NCBI GenBank assembly: GCA_016213595.1
Contig: JACRAA010000096.1
Location: forward strand, 1 to 6,597
Length of the DNA: 6,597 bases
Direction: 5' to 3'
Source: Actinomycetota bacterium
GTDB lineage: Bacteria > Actinomycetota > Actinomycetes > Propionibacteriales > Propionibacteriaceae
Shown here: in pieces, positions 1 to 6,122 of the stretch
Layout: each line of letters starts with the position of its first letter
Position numbering within the stretch: the stretch's first letter is position 1
Program-made: the position numbers and the translations under genes
The notes under the pieces: model-generated
What the model was told of the DNA's origin: nothing
The model's database searches: none
The model's input: only the letters and a program-made list of their open reading frames with translations

Positions 1-1156
1 ACTCGGGAGATCCGTGGAGCGTCGCGGCCTGGCCGAAGCGGTCGGCCCGCTGGTCGAGAGCGGCCAGCTCCATGAGCCACTCCCGGGAGAACTGGGCCTT
101 CGCGCGGTCGTGCTCCTCGTCGGTGGGACCTTCGTCGGCGAACTGCCGGCACGTCTCGACGAGAGCGTCCTCGAGGGTCTCCGGCTCGACGCCCTCCCAG
201 CAGCGGGCCGAGGCGACGCCCACCGAGTTGCCGCGGGCGAGCGACATGGTGAAGGCGCCAGCGCCCTCGGCAAGCTCCGTACGGACGAGGGCGCGGTGAA
301 GCCGCGAGGTGATGCCGTCGCCGAGCACGGACGTCGCGAGCCCCAGGGCCTCGAGGTCCGGGTCACCGGCCTTGGGGAGCCGCCACACCAGGTGGACGGC
401 ATCCCGGGGGACCGCGGCGACGACCTCCTGACGCGGGACGCCCTGGTGCGGCGGCAGGGGAGCGACCAGGGGCCGCTCACGCCCGGGGAGGCGGGGGAGG
501 TGCCCGAAGTACTGCTCCGCGAGCCGGAACCCCTGCTCAGGAGTGAGGTCACCGGCCAGCGTGAGGACAGCCCGGCTCGCCCGGTAGTTGGCGGCGAAGA
601 AGTCCCGGACGTCGGCGAGCGAGGCCGCGTCGAGGTCCTCCATGGACCCGATGGTCGGGTGCGAGTACGGATGGCCCTCGGGGAAGGCCAGCGCGAGGAT
701 GAGGTGCCAGACGTCGCCGTACGGGACGTTGTCGTACCGCTGGCGCTTCTCCTCCTTGACGACCTCGCGCTGGTTGTCGAGGCTCGCCTGGTCGAGGGTC
801 TCGCGCAACGTGCCGAGCCGGTCGGCCTCCAGCCACAGCATCTGGCGGAGTGCGGAGGTCGGCACGGCCTCGAAGTAGTTCGTACGGTCGTAGGAGGTCG
901 TGGCGTTCACGGACCCGCCGGCGGCTTGCGCGAGGCCGATGTGGTCGCCGGACTTCACATGCGCGGACCCCTGGAACATGAGGTGCTCGAAGAGGTGCGC
1001 GAGTCCCGTACGGTCGGGCGCCTCGTCGGCGGAGCCCACGTCGTACCAGAGGTTCACGGCCACCACCGGCACGTTGTGGTCGGGGTTGACGATGACGCGG
1101 AGCCCGTTGTCGAGGCACTTCTCAGCCAACGGGTAGGTGATCACTCGAGGATCCAT
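1..1156 (-). CDS. M16 family zinc metallopeptidase (partial, C-terminus outside window)
   Basis: A zinc-dependent peptidase of the M16 (pitrilysin/processing peptidase) family, probably cytoplasmic because no signal peptide or membrane segment is visible. The reading frame is open for 385 codons to the left edge. The inverted zinc motif HxxEH is present as HLFEH at residues 54-58. The third zinc ligand is expected about 77 residues later and fits E135 in the stretch VVKEEKRQ. The conserved block NATTSYDRTNY at 84-94 supports an intact, active N-terminal domain. The second M16 domain begins near residue 190 and is mostly present; bacterial M16B proteins are usually about 420-460 residues, so only its end should be missing. 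The ATG start lies 12 nt after the DUF1015 stop, with a weak purine-rich stretch (GGGTGG) overlapping that stop, so co-transcription with DUF1015 is likely. Active M16 subunits in bacteria are often followed by an inactive M16 partner gene; that region is outside the window. Confidence 0.93.
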   Translation of the reverse strand, partial: MDPRVITYPLAEKCLDNGLRVIVNPDHNVPVVAVNLWYDVGSADEAPDRTGLAHLFEHLMFQGSAHVKSGDHIGLAQAAGGSVNATTSYDRTNYFEAVPTSALRQMLWLEADRLGTLRETLDQASLDNQREVVKEEKRQRYDNVPYGDVWHLILALAFPEGHPYSHPTIGSMEDLDAASLADVRDFFAANYRASRAVLTLAGDLTPEQGFRLAEQYFGHLPRLPGRERPLVAPLPPHQGVPRQEVVAAVPRDAVHLVWRLPKAGDPDLEALGLATSVLGDGITSRLHRALVRTELAEGAGAFTMSLARGNSVGVASARCWEGVEPETLEDALVETCRQFADEGPTDEEHDRAKAQFSREWLMELAALDQRADRFGQAATLHGSPE

Positions 1157-1168
1157 GATCGCGCCACC

Positions 1169-2476
1169 CTAGCGGCGCCGGATCCGGCGCGCCTCGAGGT
1201 AGTAGCGCTTGTCGTCGGCCTCGCCCAGGGAGAACGTCTTCCTCGGCAGCGTGCCGTCCGCGACGATCGACGCGAAGAAGGTCTCCTTCGGCACCGCCGG
1301 CAGGTACAGGCTCAGGTTCCCCGGCCGGCGGCCGATCTCCTCACAGGCCTCGGCGCCGTGGATGTAGTCGACGTCGCAGCCCTTGGCCACCAGCGCGTCG
1401 ATGACGGTCTGCAGTGTGCCGGCGGGGATGCTCGCGTCCGGATCGACAAGGGAGTACGTGGCGTAGCCGCTCTCGTCGCCGTACCCGAACGTCTGCTCGG
1501 CGGCGCTCTCCATCCGGCTCATGAGCTCGCCCACTGAGTCGGCCACCGAGACCGTGAACGACCTGCAGTGCCGGCTCAGCTCGGCTTCGAGGTCGTCTCG
1601 CGAGACGTCGAACAGGACGCGGTGGATCGGCTCGAACTCGAGGCCCGGGTCGAAGATGTTCTCGATCTCGACGAGTGCCCACCGGGCCGGGTGCGTCTCC
1701 CGCTCGGCCTCGCTCAGCGTCGGCTTGAGATCCTGCCAGCAGCTCTTGGCCGTGGCGAAGCTGTGGTTCCCGTCCCCCATCGCGAACAGGAGCGGGTCGG
1801 CCGGGTCCAGGCTGTCGTGGAGCCGGCCGAGGGCGTCCGCGAAGGCGGGGACGACCTGGGCCGCTACGGGCCACCCCGTGACCCGGCCCCCGTGCTCCAT
1901 GAGCTCGACGTCGTAGGCAGGGGCGAGGCCGGGCGCCGCCGCCGCCAGGGGCTCGATGACCGACCGGGCGGGGTCGGAGATGAGCACCACGATGTGCGGC
2001 AGCTCGAGCGTGGCGTTCTCGCGGATCCGCTTGCGCGGCGGGATCCGGTCCAGGATCGTGCCCTCGGTCGCCCGGATCAGGGTGCGGTCCCCGCTGTTCC
2101 AGCTGTACGCCTCGAGGTCGAGCGCGACCATGACGCCCCAGCGCACCACGCCGCGGCCGGTCTCGCGTCGTACGAGCATCAGCGTCGACTCGTACGTCTC
2201 GAACAGGCCCTGCTCGACGTAGTCGCGCATCGCGGCGTTGATGGAGACGATGCGGGCCTGAGGGTCGGGCTCGCCCAGGTGGACCTCCGGGTACACCAGC
2301 CGCAGCGTGGAGGGGGCGTCGCCGACGAAGTCCTCGACACGTGCCCAGTAGTCGGGCTGCGCCGTGTACTGGTCGCAGGCCACAACGGCCCACCGCGCGA
2401 GGTCGACGTCGCGGCGGGGGACAAGGATGTCGGCCAGCCGGACGCCGATGCGTGCGAGTGTGTCGTCAGGGCTCAT
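1169..2476 (-). CDS. DUF1015 family protein
   Basis: A 435-residue protein of the DUF1015 family, a full-length member with no assigned reaction that I am sure of. Recognisable family features are the N-terminal stretch ACDQYTAQPDYW at 33-44, the central MGDGNHSFATAK block at 233-244 (the most conserved and probably functional part), HRVLF at 285-289, and the C-terminal segment FSLGEADDKRYYLEARR at 415-431. It has no signal peptide or membrane segments, so it should be cytoplasmic. In clostridia, as I recall, relatives often lie next to serine biosynthesis genes; no such neighbour is seen here. The ATG start is set by an AAGGAG ribosome binding site 4 nt upstream, which is duplicated 12 bases further up. 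It is third in the leftward gene set and is followed after 12 nt by the M16 peptidase. Family membership is secure; function is unknown. Confidence 0.92.
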   Translation of the reverse strand: MSPDDTLARIGVRLADILVPRRDVDLARWAVVACDQYTAQPDYWARVEDFVGDAPSTLRLVYPEVHLGEPDPQARIVSINAAMRDYVEQGLFETYESTLMLVRRETGRGVVRWGVMVALDLEAYSWNSGDRTLIRATEGTILDRIPPRKRIRENATLELPHIVVLISDPARSVIEPLAAAAPGLAPAYDVELMEHGGRVTGWPVAAQVVPAFADALGRLHDSLDPADPLLFAMGDGNHSFATAKSCWQDLKPTLSEAERETHPARWALVEIENIFDPGLEFEPIHRVLFDVSRDDLEAELSRHCRSFTVSVADSVGELMSRMESAAEQTFGYGDESGYATYSLVDPDASIPAGTLQTVIDALVAKGCDVDYIHGAEACEEIGRRPGNLSLYLPAVPKETFFASIVADGTLPRKTFSLGEADDKRYYLEARRIRRR

Positions 2477-2499
2477 AGGTCTCCTTCTAGGTCTCCTTC
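2476..2499 (-). repeat. Perfect 12-bp tandem duplication of the ribosome binding site of the DUF1015 gene
   Basis: On the minus strand the unit GAAGGAGACCTA occurs twice in direct succession, and the last A of the second copy is the A of the DUF1015 start codon. Each copy contains the strong Shine-Dalgarno sequence AAGGAG. The downstream copy is 4 nt from ATG, rather close, while the upstream copy is 16 nt away, rather far. No start codon follows the first copy at normal spacing. The duplication is exact, which suggests a recent slippage event. Confidence 0.9.
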
Positions 2500-2549
2500 G
2501 CCGGTGCAGGCACAGCCTAGGGGGACGCCGATCCGGCGCCGTACGGGCG
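2477..2549 (-). other. Intergenic gap between nitrilase-like and DUF1015 genes
   Basis: This 73-nt gap is the longest inside the leftward gene set. It holds a small stem (CGCCG at 2526-2530 pairing with CGGCG at 2534-2538, 3-nt loop) without a following U-run, so it is not a convincing intrinsic terminator. It then holds the duplicated ribosome binding site. A TAGGCT hexamer near 2515-2520 (minus strand) fits TANNNT, but no recognisable -35 element stands before it. Transcription may simply read through, or a weak internal promoter may lie here. Confidence 0.4.
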
Positions 2550-3362
2550 TCAGGAGTGAGCGTTCGCTGAGCCTGCGCTGAGATCTCGCCGGTTGCGCAG
2601 GACCGGCAGGCTCTCCCGAGCCCTCTCGACCTCGCCGAGGTCCAGGTCGACGACCAGCACGTCGTCCCCCTCGCCCGACCGGCCCAGCACCTCCCCGTAC
2701 GGGGACACCACCATGCTGTGCCCGACGCCGGTGGGAGCTGACCCGCGATGCCGATCCGGAGGTACGGCCTGGTCGCACGCGACGACGTACGTGGTGCTGT
2801 CCAGGGCCCGGGCTCGCACGAGCAGCTCCCACTGCTCCACCTTCCCGGGGCCCGCGGCCCAGGACGCGCAGACGACGGAGACCTGAGCCCCTTCGGCCGC
2901 GTTCTCGACGAACAGCGTCGGGAACCGGACGTCGTAGCACGTGGCCAGGCCGACAGTCGCCGCGCCGACGCGGACCACCTGTCGCGCCTCGCCGGGGGCG
3001 ACGGTGTCGGACTCGCGGCTGCCGAAAGCGTCGAAGAGGTGGACCTTGTCGTAGCGGGTCACGCTGTCGGGGGCGAGGGCGACGAGCGTGTTGAAGACCC
3101 GCCCGTCCGGGGCGGGCGTGAACATCCCGGCGACGATCGTGAGGCCCAGCTCGCGGGCGAGGCTCTGTACGGACGTGGCGAAGGGGCCGTCGAGCGGCTC
3201 GGCGACGGGGGCCAGGGGAGCGCCGAACGCGTACATCGCAGCCTCCGGGAACACGACCAGCTCGGCTCCCTGCCCGGCGGCGGCGCGTGCCGCCTCCCGG
3301 ATGGTCGCCAGGTTACGGCCTACATCGTGCCCGCTGCTGATCTGGGCTGTCGCGACGCGCAT
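2550..3362 (-). CDS. Nitrilase-superfamily carbon-nitrogen hydrolase
   Basis: A 270-residue cytoplasmic amidohydrolase of the nitrilase superfamily, Nit1/Nit2-like branch, which cleaves non-peptide C-N bonds such as omega-amides. The catalytic triad is complete: E40 in VVFPEAAMY, K106 in YDKVHLFD and C142 in ATCYDVRFP. The extra conserved glutamate of the family is E117 in FGSRESD. Length matches the usual single-domain size of 260-280 residues. The frame is open 15 codons further upstream, but the ATG at 3362 is preferred: the protein then begins MRVATAQI, as family members do, and AGGAG lies 4 nt upstream, overlapping the stop of the aldo/keto reductase gene as TAGGAG. The 7-nt gap indicates co-transcription with that gene. 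The substrate cannot be read from the sequence; deaminated glutathione or another damaged or salvage amide would fit this branch. Confidence 0.93.
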   Translation of the reverse strand: MRVATAQISSGHDVGRNLATIREAARAAAGQGAELVVFPEAAMYAFGAPLAPVAEPLDGPFATSVQSLARELGLTIVAGMFTPAPDGRVFNTLVALAPDSVTRYDKVHLFDAFGSRESDTVAPGEARQVVRVGAATVGLATCYDVRFPTLFVENAAEGAQVSVVCASWAAGPGKVEQWELLVRARALDSTTYVVACDQAVPPDRHRGSAPTGVGHSMVVSPYGEVLGRSGEGDDVLVVDLDLGEVERARESLPVLRNRRDLSAGSANAHS

Positions 3363-3369
3363 GCGGCTC

Positions 3370-4236
3370 CTAGCCCTCCCGGGCGCCGGCCTCGAGCTCC
3401 GCGACATCGTCGGGCGACAGCGTGACGTCGCCGACGGCCATGTTCTCCTCGAGGTGGGCGACGCGAGAGGTGCCGGGGATGAGGAGGATGTTGTCGCGGT
3501 GGCCGAGGAGCCACGCGAGCCCGACCTGTGCGGGCGTGACGCCGAGCCGCTGCGCGACAGTCCGTACCGCCGTGTTGTCCGTCACCTTGGGCATGCCGGG
3601 GAACGCGGAGCCGAGCGGGAAGTACGGGACGTACGCGATGCCGTGGGCCGCGCACAGGTCGAGCACGGCCGTGTCCTGCTGGTCGAGGAGGCTGAAGGCG
3701 TTCTGGACGCAGACGATGCCCGCCTGGTCGATCGCCTGCTGCACCTGGGCCTCGTCGGCGGTCGAGATGCCGATCCCGGCGATCTTCCCCTCGTCGCGGA
3801 GAGCGACCATCTCGGCCAGCTGGTCCTCGAGAGCCACCTTGTCCGTGGAGGGTCCTGAGTGGAGGCGCAGGTTCACCGCAGCGAGCTGCTCGGTCTGGAG
3901 GGTACGGAGGTTGTCCTCGACCGCGGAGCGGAGCTGGTCGGGCCGCTGGCCGGGGACCCAGCCTCCCTGCTCGTCGCGGAAAGCGCCGACCTTGGACACG
4001 ATCGCCAGGTACGCGGGGTACGGGTGGAGCGCCTCGCGGATCAGCTCGTTCGCGACGTCCGGCCCGTAGAACTGGGCGGTGTCGATGTGGTCGACGCCCA
4101 GCTCGACGGCGCGGCGCAGCACGGCGATCGCCTCGGCGGGATTGCGTGGCGGTCCCATGACCCCTGGCCCGGGGAGCTGCATGGCGCCGAAGCCGATCCG
4201 GTGCACGCGCAACGCACCCAGCATGTACGTGTCCAT
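3370..4236 (-). CDS. Aldo/keto reductase, YdbC/PdxI (pyridoxal reductase)-like
   Basis: A 288-residue NADPH-dependent aldo/keto reductase, TIM-barrel fold, cytoplasmic. The catalytic tetrad is visible: D52 and Y57 in IDTAQFYG, K82 in VSKVGA and H126 in LRLHSGP. The cofactor-binding segment is IPGTSRVAHLEEN at 254-266. The opening blocks GFGAMQLPGPGVMGPP (15-30) and HIDTAQFYGPDV (50-61), together with AYVPYFPLG (201-209), strongly recall E. coli YdbC, characterised as the pyridoxal reductase PdxI, so reduction of pyridoxal to pyridoxine is the leading guess. That comparison is from memory, not an alignment. Other aldehydes or ketones remain possible. The start at 4236 has no Shine-Dalgarno but stands 6 nt after TACTGT, as expected for a leaderless mRNA; an alternative ATG lies four codons downstream at 4224. 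This is the first gene of the leftward set and diverges from the PAP2 gene. Confidence 0.93.
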   Translation of the reverse strand: MDTYMLGALRVHRIGFGAMQLPGPGVMGPPRNPAEAIAVLRRAVELGVDHIDTAQFYGPDVANELIREALHPYPAYLAIVSKVGAFRDEQGGWVPGQRPDQLRSAVEDNLRTLQTEQLAAVNLRLHSGPSTDKVALEDQLAEMVALRDEGKIAGIGISTADEAQVQQAIDQAGIVCVQNAFSLLDQQDTAVLDLCAAHGIAYVPYFPLGSAFPGMPKVTDNTAVRTVAQRLGVTPAQVGLAWLLGHRDNILLIPGTSRVAHLEENMAVGDVTLSPDDVAELEAGAREG

Positions 4237-4270
4237 GGCGCGACAGTAGCCGGACGTGGGTAGAGGGACC
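4237..4270 (-). promoter_or_regulatory. Candidate leaderless promoter of the aldo/keto reductase operon
   Basis: The minus-strand hexamer TACTGT (4248-4243) fits the actinobacterial -10 pattern TANNNT and ends 6 nt before the A of the ATG at 4236, so transcription would begin at or next to the start codon. No Shine-Dalgarno is seen. At -35 the sequence is GGTCCC (4270-4265, spacer 16), not the TTGACA consensus. The same hexamer occurs at -35 of the opposite promoter. Confidence 0.5.
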
Positions 4271-4273
4271 CTG

Positions 4274-4348
4274 GAGCGGGTTTCGGCCGTCCAGATGGCC
4301 CGCAGGCGTGAGGGTCGTACGGACGATCTGGACTCCCGAAACCCCCTC
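4274..4348. repeat. Imperfect 23-bp inverted repeat in the divergent intergenic region
   Basis: The left arm (4274-4296) and right arm (4326-4348) are reverse complements at 20 of 23 positions, separated by 29 nt. Each arm contains GGGTTTCGG, two variable bases, then GTCCAGAT, read towards the centre. Shorter nested pairs lie outside: CCTGGAG at 4270-4276 with CTCCAGG at 4359-4365, and GGGACC at 4265-4270 with GGTCCC at 4379-4384. The arm centres are about 52 bp apart, close to five helical turns, so two sites for one DNA-binding protein or an extruded or RNA hairpin are both possible. It lies upstream of both candidate promoters rather than after a gene, so it is not placed like a terminator. 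Confidence 0.75.
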
Positions 4349-4378
4349 GCCCTCGATCCTCCAGGCCTGTGTTTCTGC

Positions 4379-4414
4379 GGTCCCGGCCGGTGACAGCGCC
4401 CTAGGGTGTGCGCC
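4379..4414 (+). promoter_or_regulatory. Candidate promoter of the PAP2 / VIT operon
   Basis: TAGGGT at 4402-4407 fits TANNNT and stands 7 nt before the ATG at 4415. GGTCCC at 4379-4384 lies 17 bp upstream at the -35 position, matching the hexamer at -35 of the opposite promoter. The predicted transcript would begin around 4414-4415, so the GTG at 4408 could not be used as a start. This is inferred from spacing only. Confidence 0.45.
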
Positions 4415-4447
4415 ATGCGTCCTTCCTACGGCCGGGTTCAGGCATGA
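4415..4447 (+). CDS. Possible leaderless 10-codon upstream ORF coupled to the PAP2 gene
   Basis: An ATG at the predicted 5' end of the transcript opens a short frame encoding MRPSYGRVQA. Its TGA stop overlaps the PAP2 start as ATGA (4444-4447). The PAP2 ATG has no Shine-Dalgarno, so ribosomes terminating here could restart on PAP2. Several codons (CGT, CCT, GTT, GCA) are atypical for this genome and there is no run of a single amino acid, so the peptide itself is probably not the product; the act of translating it may matter. It may also be chance, since such a frame is short. Confidence 0.35.
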   Translation: MRPSYGRVQA

Positions 4448-5250
4448 GCGAGCCCACGGCGGACGGCAACAGCGACCTCGAGGGCAAGCCGGGCAACGAA
4501 CCGGCTCGGGCTGGCGGTCCCGGGCAGCGCCTGTCCGTACCGAACACCGGTCGGCGGTGGTGGCGTCCGTCACTGCAGCTGCCCGGGCTGCTGCTCTGGG
4601 CGGCCGGGATGCTCCTCGGCATCGCCGTGCGGAACCCACGACCGCCGCTGGCGTTCGACATCGCCATCCTCGAGGCGATGGTTCCGACCCGTACGACCTT
4701 CCTCACCGCCGCGTCGCGGCTCATCGAGTTCTGGGACGGGCCTCAGGCCACCCCGTACCTCATCCTGGCCGCCGGCATCCTGGTCTTCCTGCGCGGGCAT
4801 CGGACGTTGGCGGTGATCGCCGCCCTCATGACGGGACTGTCCTGGTTGCCGGGGCACATCGCGAAGCTGCTGTTCCCGCGGGACCGCCCCGGGCCGGAGA
4901 CCCAGCCGGTGTGGGAGGTGCTGGGGGCCAACTCGTACCCGAGCGGCCACGCCGGTCTCGTGATCGCGGCGACCGTGACGGCGATGTTCGTCCTGACGGC
5001 CCTCGGGCACCGGCGAGCACGGGTCGTCGCCGCGGTCGTCGGCGGGCTCTGGATGGTCGTCGTGGGCCTGTCCCGTCTCGAGATGGCCGTGCACTACCCG
5101 ACCGACGTGCTCGGAGGCATCAGCCTGGACGGGGGGATGGCGCTCATGCTCTGGCCCGTGGCCGCGGGCGTGAACCAGATGCTCCCTCGCCGCTTCCCGG
5201 CGCTCTCAGAGCGGCGTCTTCCTTCCCTCACGGACAGGCGGGCCTTCTAG
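4444..5250 (+). CDS. PAP2 superfamily membrane phosphatase
   Basis: A 268-residue integral membrane phosphatase of the PAP2 (phosphatidic acid phosphatase type 2) superfamily. All three signature motifs are intact: K141-LLFPRD-R148-P149, P166-S-G-H169, and S210-R...H217...D221 in SRLEMAVHYPTD. H169 and H217 are the catalytic histidines. About 45 hydrophilic N-terminal residues precede a hydrophobic segment at 46-65; further hydrophobic segments lie near 104-117, 122-137, 170-187, 193-210 and 222-241, consistent with a six-helix core. The likely substrates are lipid phosphates or undecaprenyl pyrophosphate, but motif content cannot tell them apart. The ATG at 4444 is preferred over a GTG at 4408 because a -10-like hexamer directly abuts that GTG. 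The ATG lacks a Shine-Dalgarno and overlaps the stop of a mini-ORF. The VIT-type gene follows after 55 nt and is probably co-transcribed. Confidence 0.94.
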   Translation: MSEPTADGNSDLEGKPGNEPARAGGPGQRLSVPNTGRRWWRPSLQLPGLLLWAAGMLLGIAVRNPRPPLAFDIAILEAMVPTRTTFLTAASRLIEFWDGPQATPYLILAAGILVFLRGHRTLAVIAALMTGLSWLPGHIAKLLFPRDRPGPETQPVWEVLGANSYPSGHAGLVIAATVTAMFVLTALGHRRARVVAAVVGGLWMVVVGLSRLEMAVHYPTDVLGGISLDGGMALMLWPVAAGVNQMLPRRFPALSERRLPSLTDRRAF

Positions 5251-5293
5251 GCTGCGTGGGACAACCAGCCGAGTGGGCAACAGCCCCCAACCT

Positions 5294-5299
5294 GAGGAG
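5294..5299 (+). promoter_or_regulatory. Shine-Dalgarno deciding the start of the VIT-type gene
   Basis: GAGGAG lies 6 nt before the GTG at 5306. It decides for this start over an in-frame GTG 11 codons upstream at 5273, which has no such site. Confidence 0.8.
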
Positions 5300-5305
5300 T
5301 GCGAC

Positions 5306-6049
5306 GTGACAGACGGGCAGGAGCTCTCGAACGGCGACCCGGCGGCCTACCAGGCCGCGGAAGCGCAGTCCGGATCGCATGCCGGGCGGCTCAACAGGCT
5401 TCGGGCTGCGGTGCTGGGGGCCAACGACGGGATCGTGTCGACAGCGGGAATCGTGATCGGCGTCGCGGGAGCGACCCTGGCACCCTTCGCGATCCTCACG
5501 GCCGGCATCGCCGGGCTCAGCGCGGGTGCCCTGTCGATGGCGGTCGGCGAGTACGTCTCAGTGAGCGCACAGCGCGACACCGAGCGGGCGCTGCTGGACA
5601 AGGAGCGCCGAGAGCTGGCGGAGATGCCGGACGAGGAGCTCGCGGAGCTGGCCGGGCTGTACGAGGCGAAGGGGCTCGACAAGGAGCTCGCCCTCCAGGT
5701 CGCCAACCAGCTGCATGCCCACGACGCGCTCGCGGCGCACGCCGAGACGGAGCTGGGCATCGACCCGGAGAACCTCACGAGCCCTTGGGCTGCCGCGGCA
5801 TCCTCGGCAGTGTCGTTCACGGTCGGGTCGCTGCTGCCGCTGCTCGCCATCGTGCTGGCGCCCATCAGCCTCAAGATCTCCGTCACGGTGGCGGCCGTGG
5901 CTGCCGCGCTCGTCCTTACCGGCTACCTGAGCGCCAGGGCCGGCGGGACGCCGTACCTCCGCTCGATCCTTCGCAACGTGCTCGGAGGCCTGGTCGCGAT
6001 GGGCGTCACGTACGGGATCGGACGTTTCGTCGGGCACACGCTCGCCTGA
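5306..6049 (+). CDS. VIT1/CCC1-family iron/manganese transporter
   Basis: A 247-residue membrane protein of the VIT (vacuolar iron transporter, CCC1/nodulin-21) family, which moves Fe2+ or Mn2+ out of the cytoplasm. In bacteria this means export at the plasma membrane. The family opening is LRAAVLGANDGIVSTAGIVIGVAGA-like at 32-56; D41 corresponds in position to the transport aspartate of helix 1. Five hydrophobic segments are visible near 36-58, 60-88, 165-187, 189-210 and 224-245. Between the second and third lies a hydrophilic helical domain (about 89-158) rich in glutamate (MPDEELAEL, 107-115) with H137, H139 and H145, matching the metal-binding domain of VIT1. The hydrophilic N-terminus (1-30) is not ferritin-like, so this is not an MbfA-type fusion. 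The GTG start is supported by a good Shine-Dalgarno. It stands second in the rightward set. Family is certain; metal is not. Confidence 0.94.
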   Translation: MTDGQELSNGDPAAYQAAEAQSGSHAGRLNRLRAAVLGANDGIVSTAGIVIGVAGATLAPFAILTAGIAGLSAGALSMAVGEYVSVSAQRDTERALLDKERRELAEMPDEELAELAGLYEAKGLDKELALQVANQLHAHDALAAHAETELGIDPENLTSPWAAAASSAVSFTVGSLLPLLAIVLAPISLKISVTVAAVAAALVLTGYLSARAGGTPYLRSILRNVLGGLVAMGVTYGIGRFVGHTLA

Positions 6050-6122
6050 CCGTGGAGCTGCGGGTGTGAAGCCGGGCCTGGATCTCCGGAATCGGAGGCG
6101 CGTCCGCGAGGTTCATCCCGGC

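Noticed and set aside
14..1537. Long rightward open frame of about 500 codons
   Set aside because: It lies antisense to the M16 and DUF1015 genes, crosses their junction, and its product is a low-complexity Arg/Gly/Val/Glu-rich sequence without any domain; it is a high-GC shadow frame.
2526..2538. Small hairpin as an intrinsic terminator after the nitrilase-like gene
   Set aside because: The stem is only 5 bp and no T-run follows on the minus strand.
1568..2581. Rightward open frame of 337 codons
   Set aside because: Antisense shadow of the DUF1015 gene, running through its start and ribosome binding site; no recognisable protein features.
3363..3407. 15-codon N-terminal extension of the nitrilase-like gene
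   Set aside because: It overlaps the end of the reductase gene, is Arg/Ser/Pro-rich, and the ATG at 3362 has AGGAG 4 nt upstream and gives the usual family N-terminus.
4265..4384. Inverted repeat as a MITE or insertion sequence end
   Set aside because: No target-site duplication flanks the arms, the spacer is only 29 nt, and no transposase fragment is nearby; a regulatory or RNA role fits the position better.
4237..4416. N-terminal extension of the aldo/keto reductase by 60 codons
   Set aside because: The added residues (SRARGFRESRSS-like) are unlike the family, which begins just before the GFGAMQL block, and the extension would run through the inverted repeat and candidate promoter.
3320..4639. 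Leftward open frame of 439 codons spanning the divergent region
   Set aside because: It overlaps the aldo/keto reductase in another frame, crosses the intergenic region and enters the PAP2 gene antisense; the product is repetitive Arg/Pro/Gly-rich.
5273..5305. Upstream GTG start for the VIT-type gene
   Set aside because: No ribosome binding site stands before it, while GAGGAG sits 6 nt before the GTG at 5306.
6084..6097. Small hairpin as a terminator after the VIT-type gene
   Set aside because: The stem is 5 bp with no T-run on the plus strand; such stems are common by chance at this G+C.
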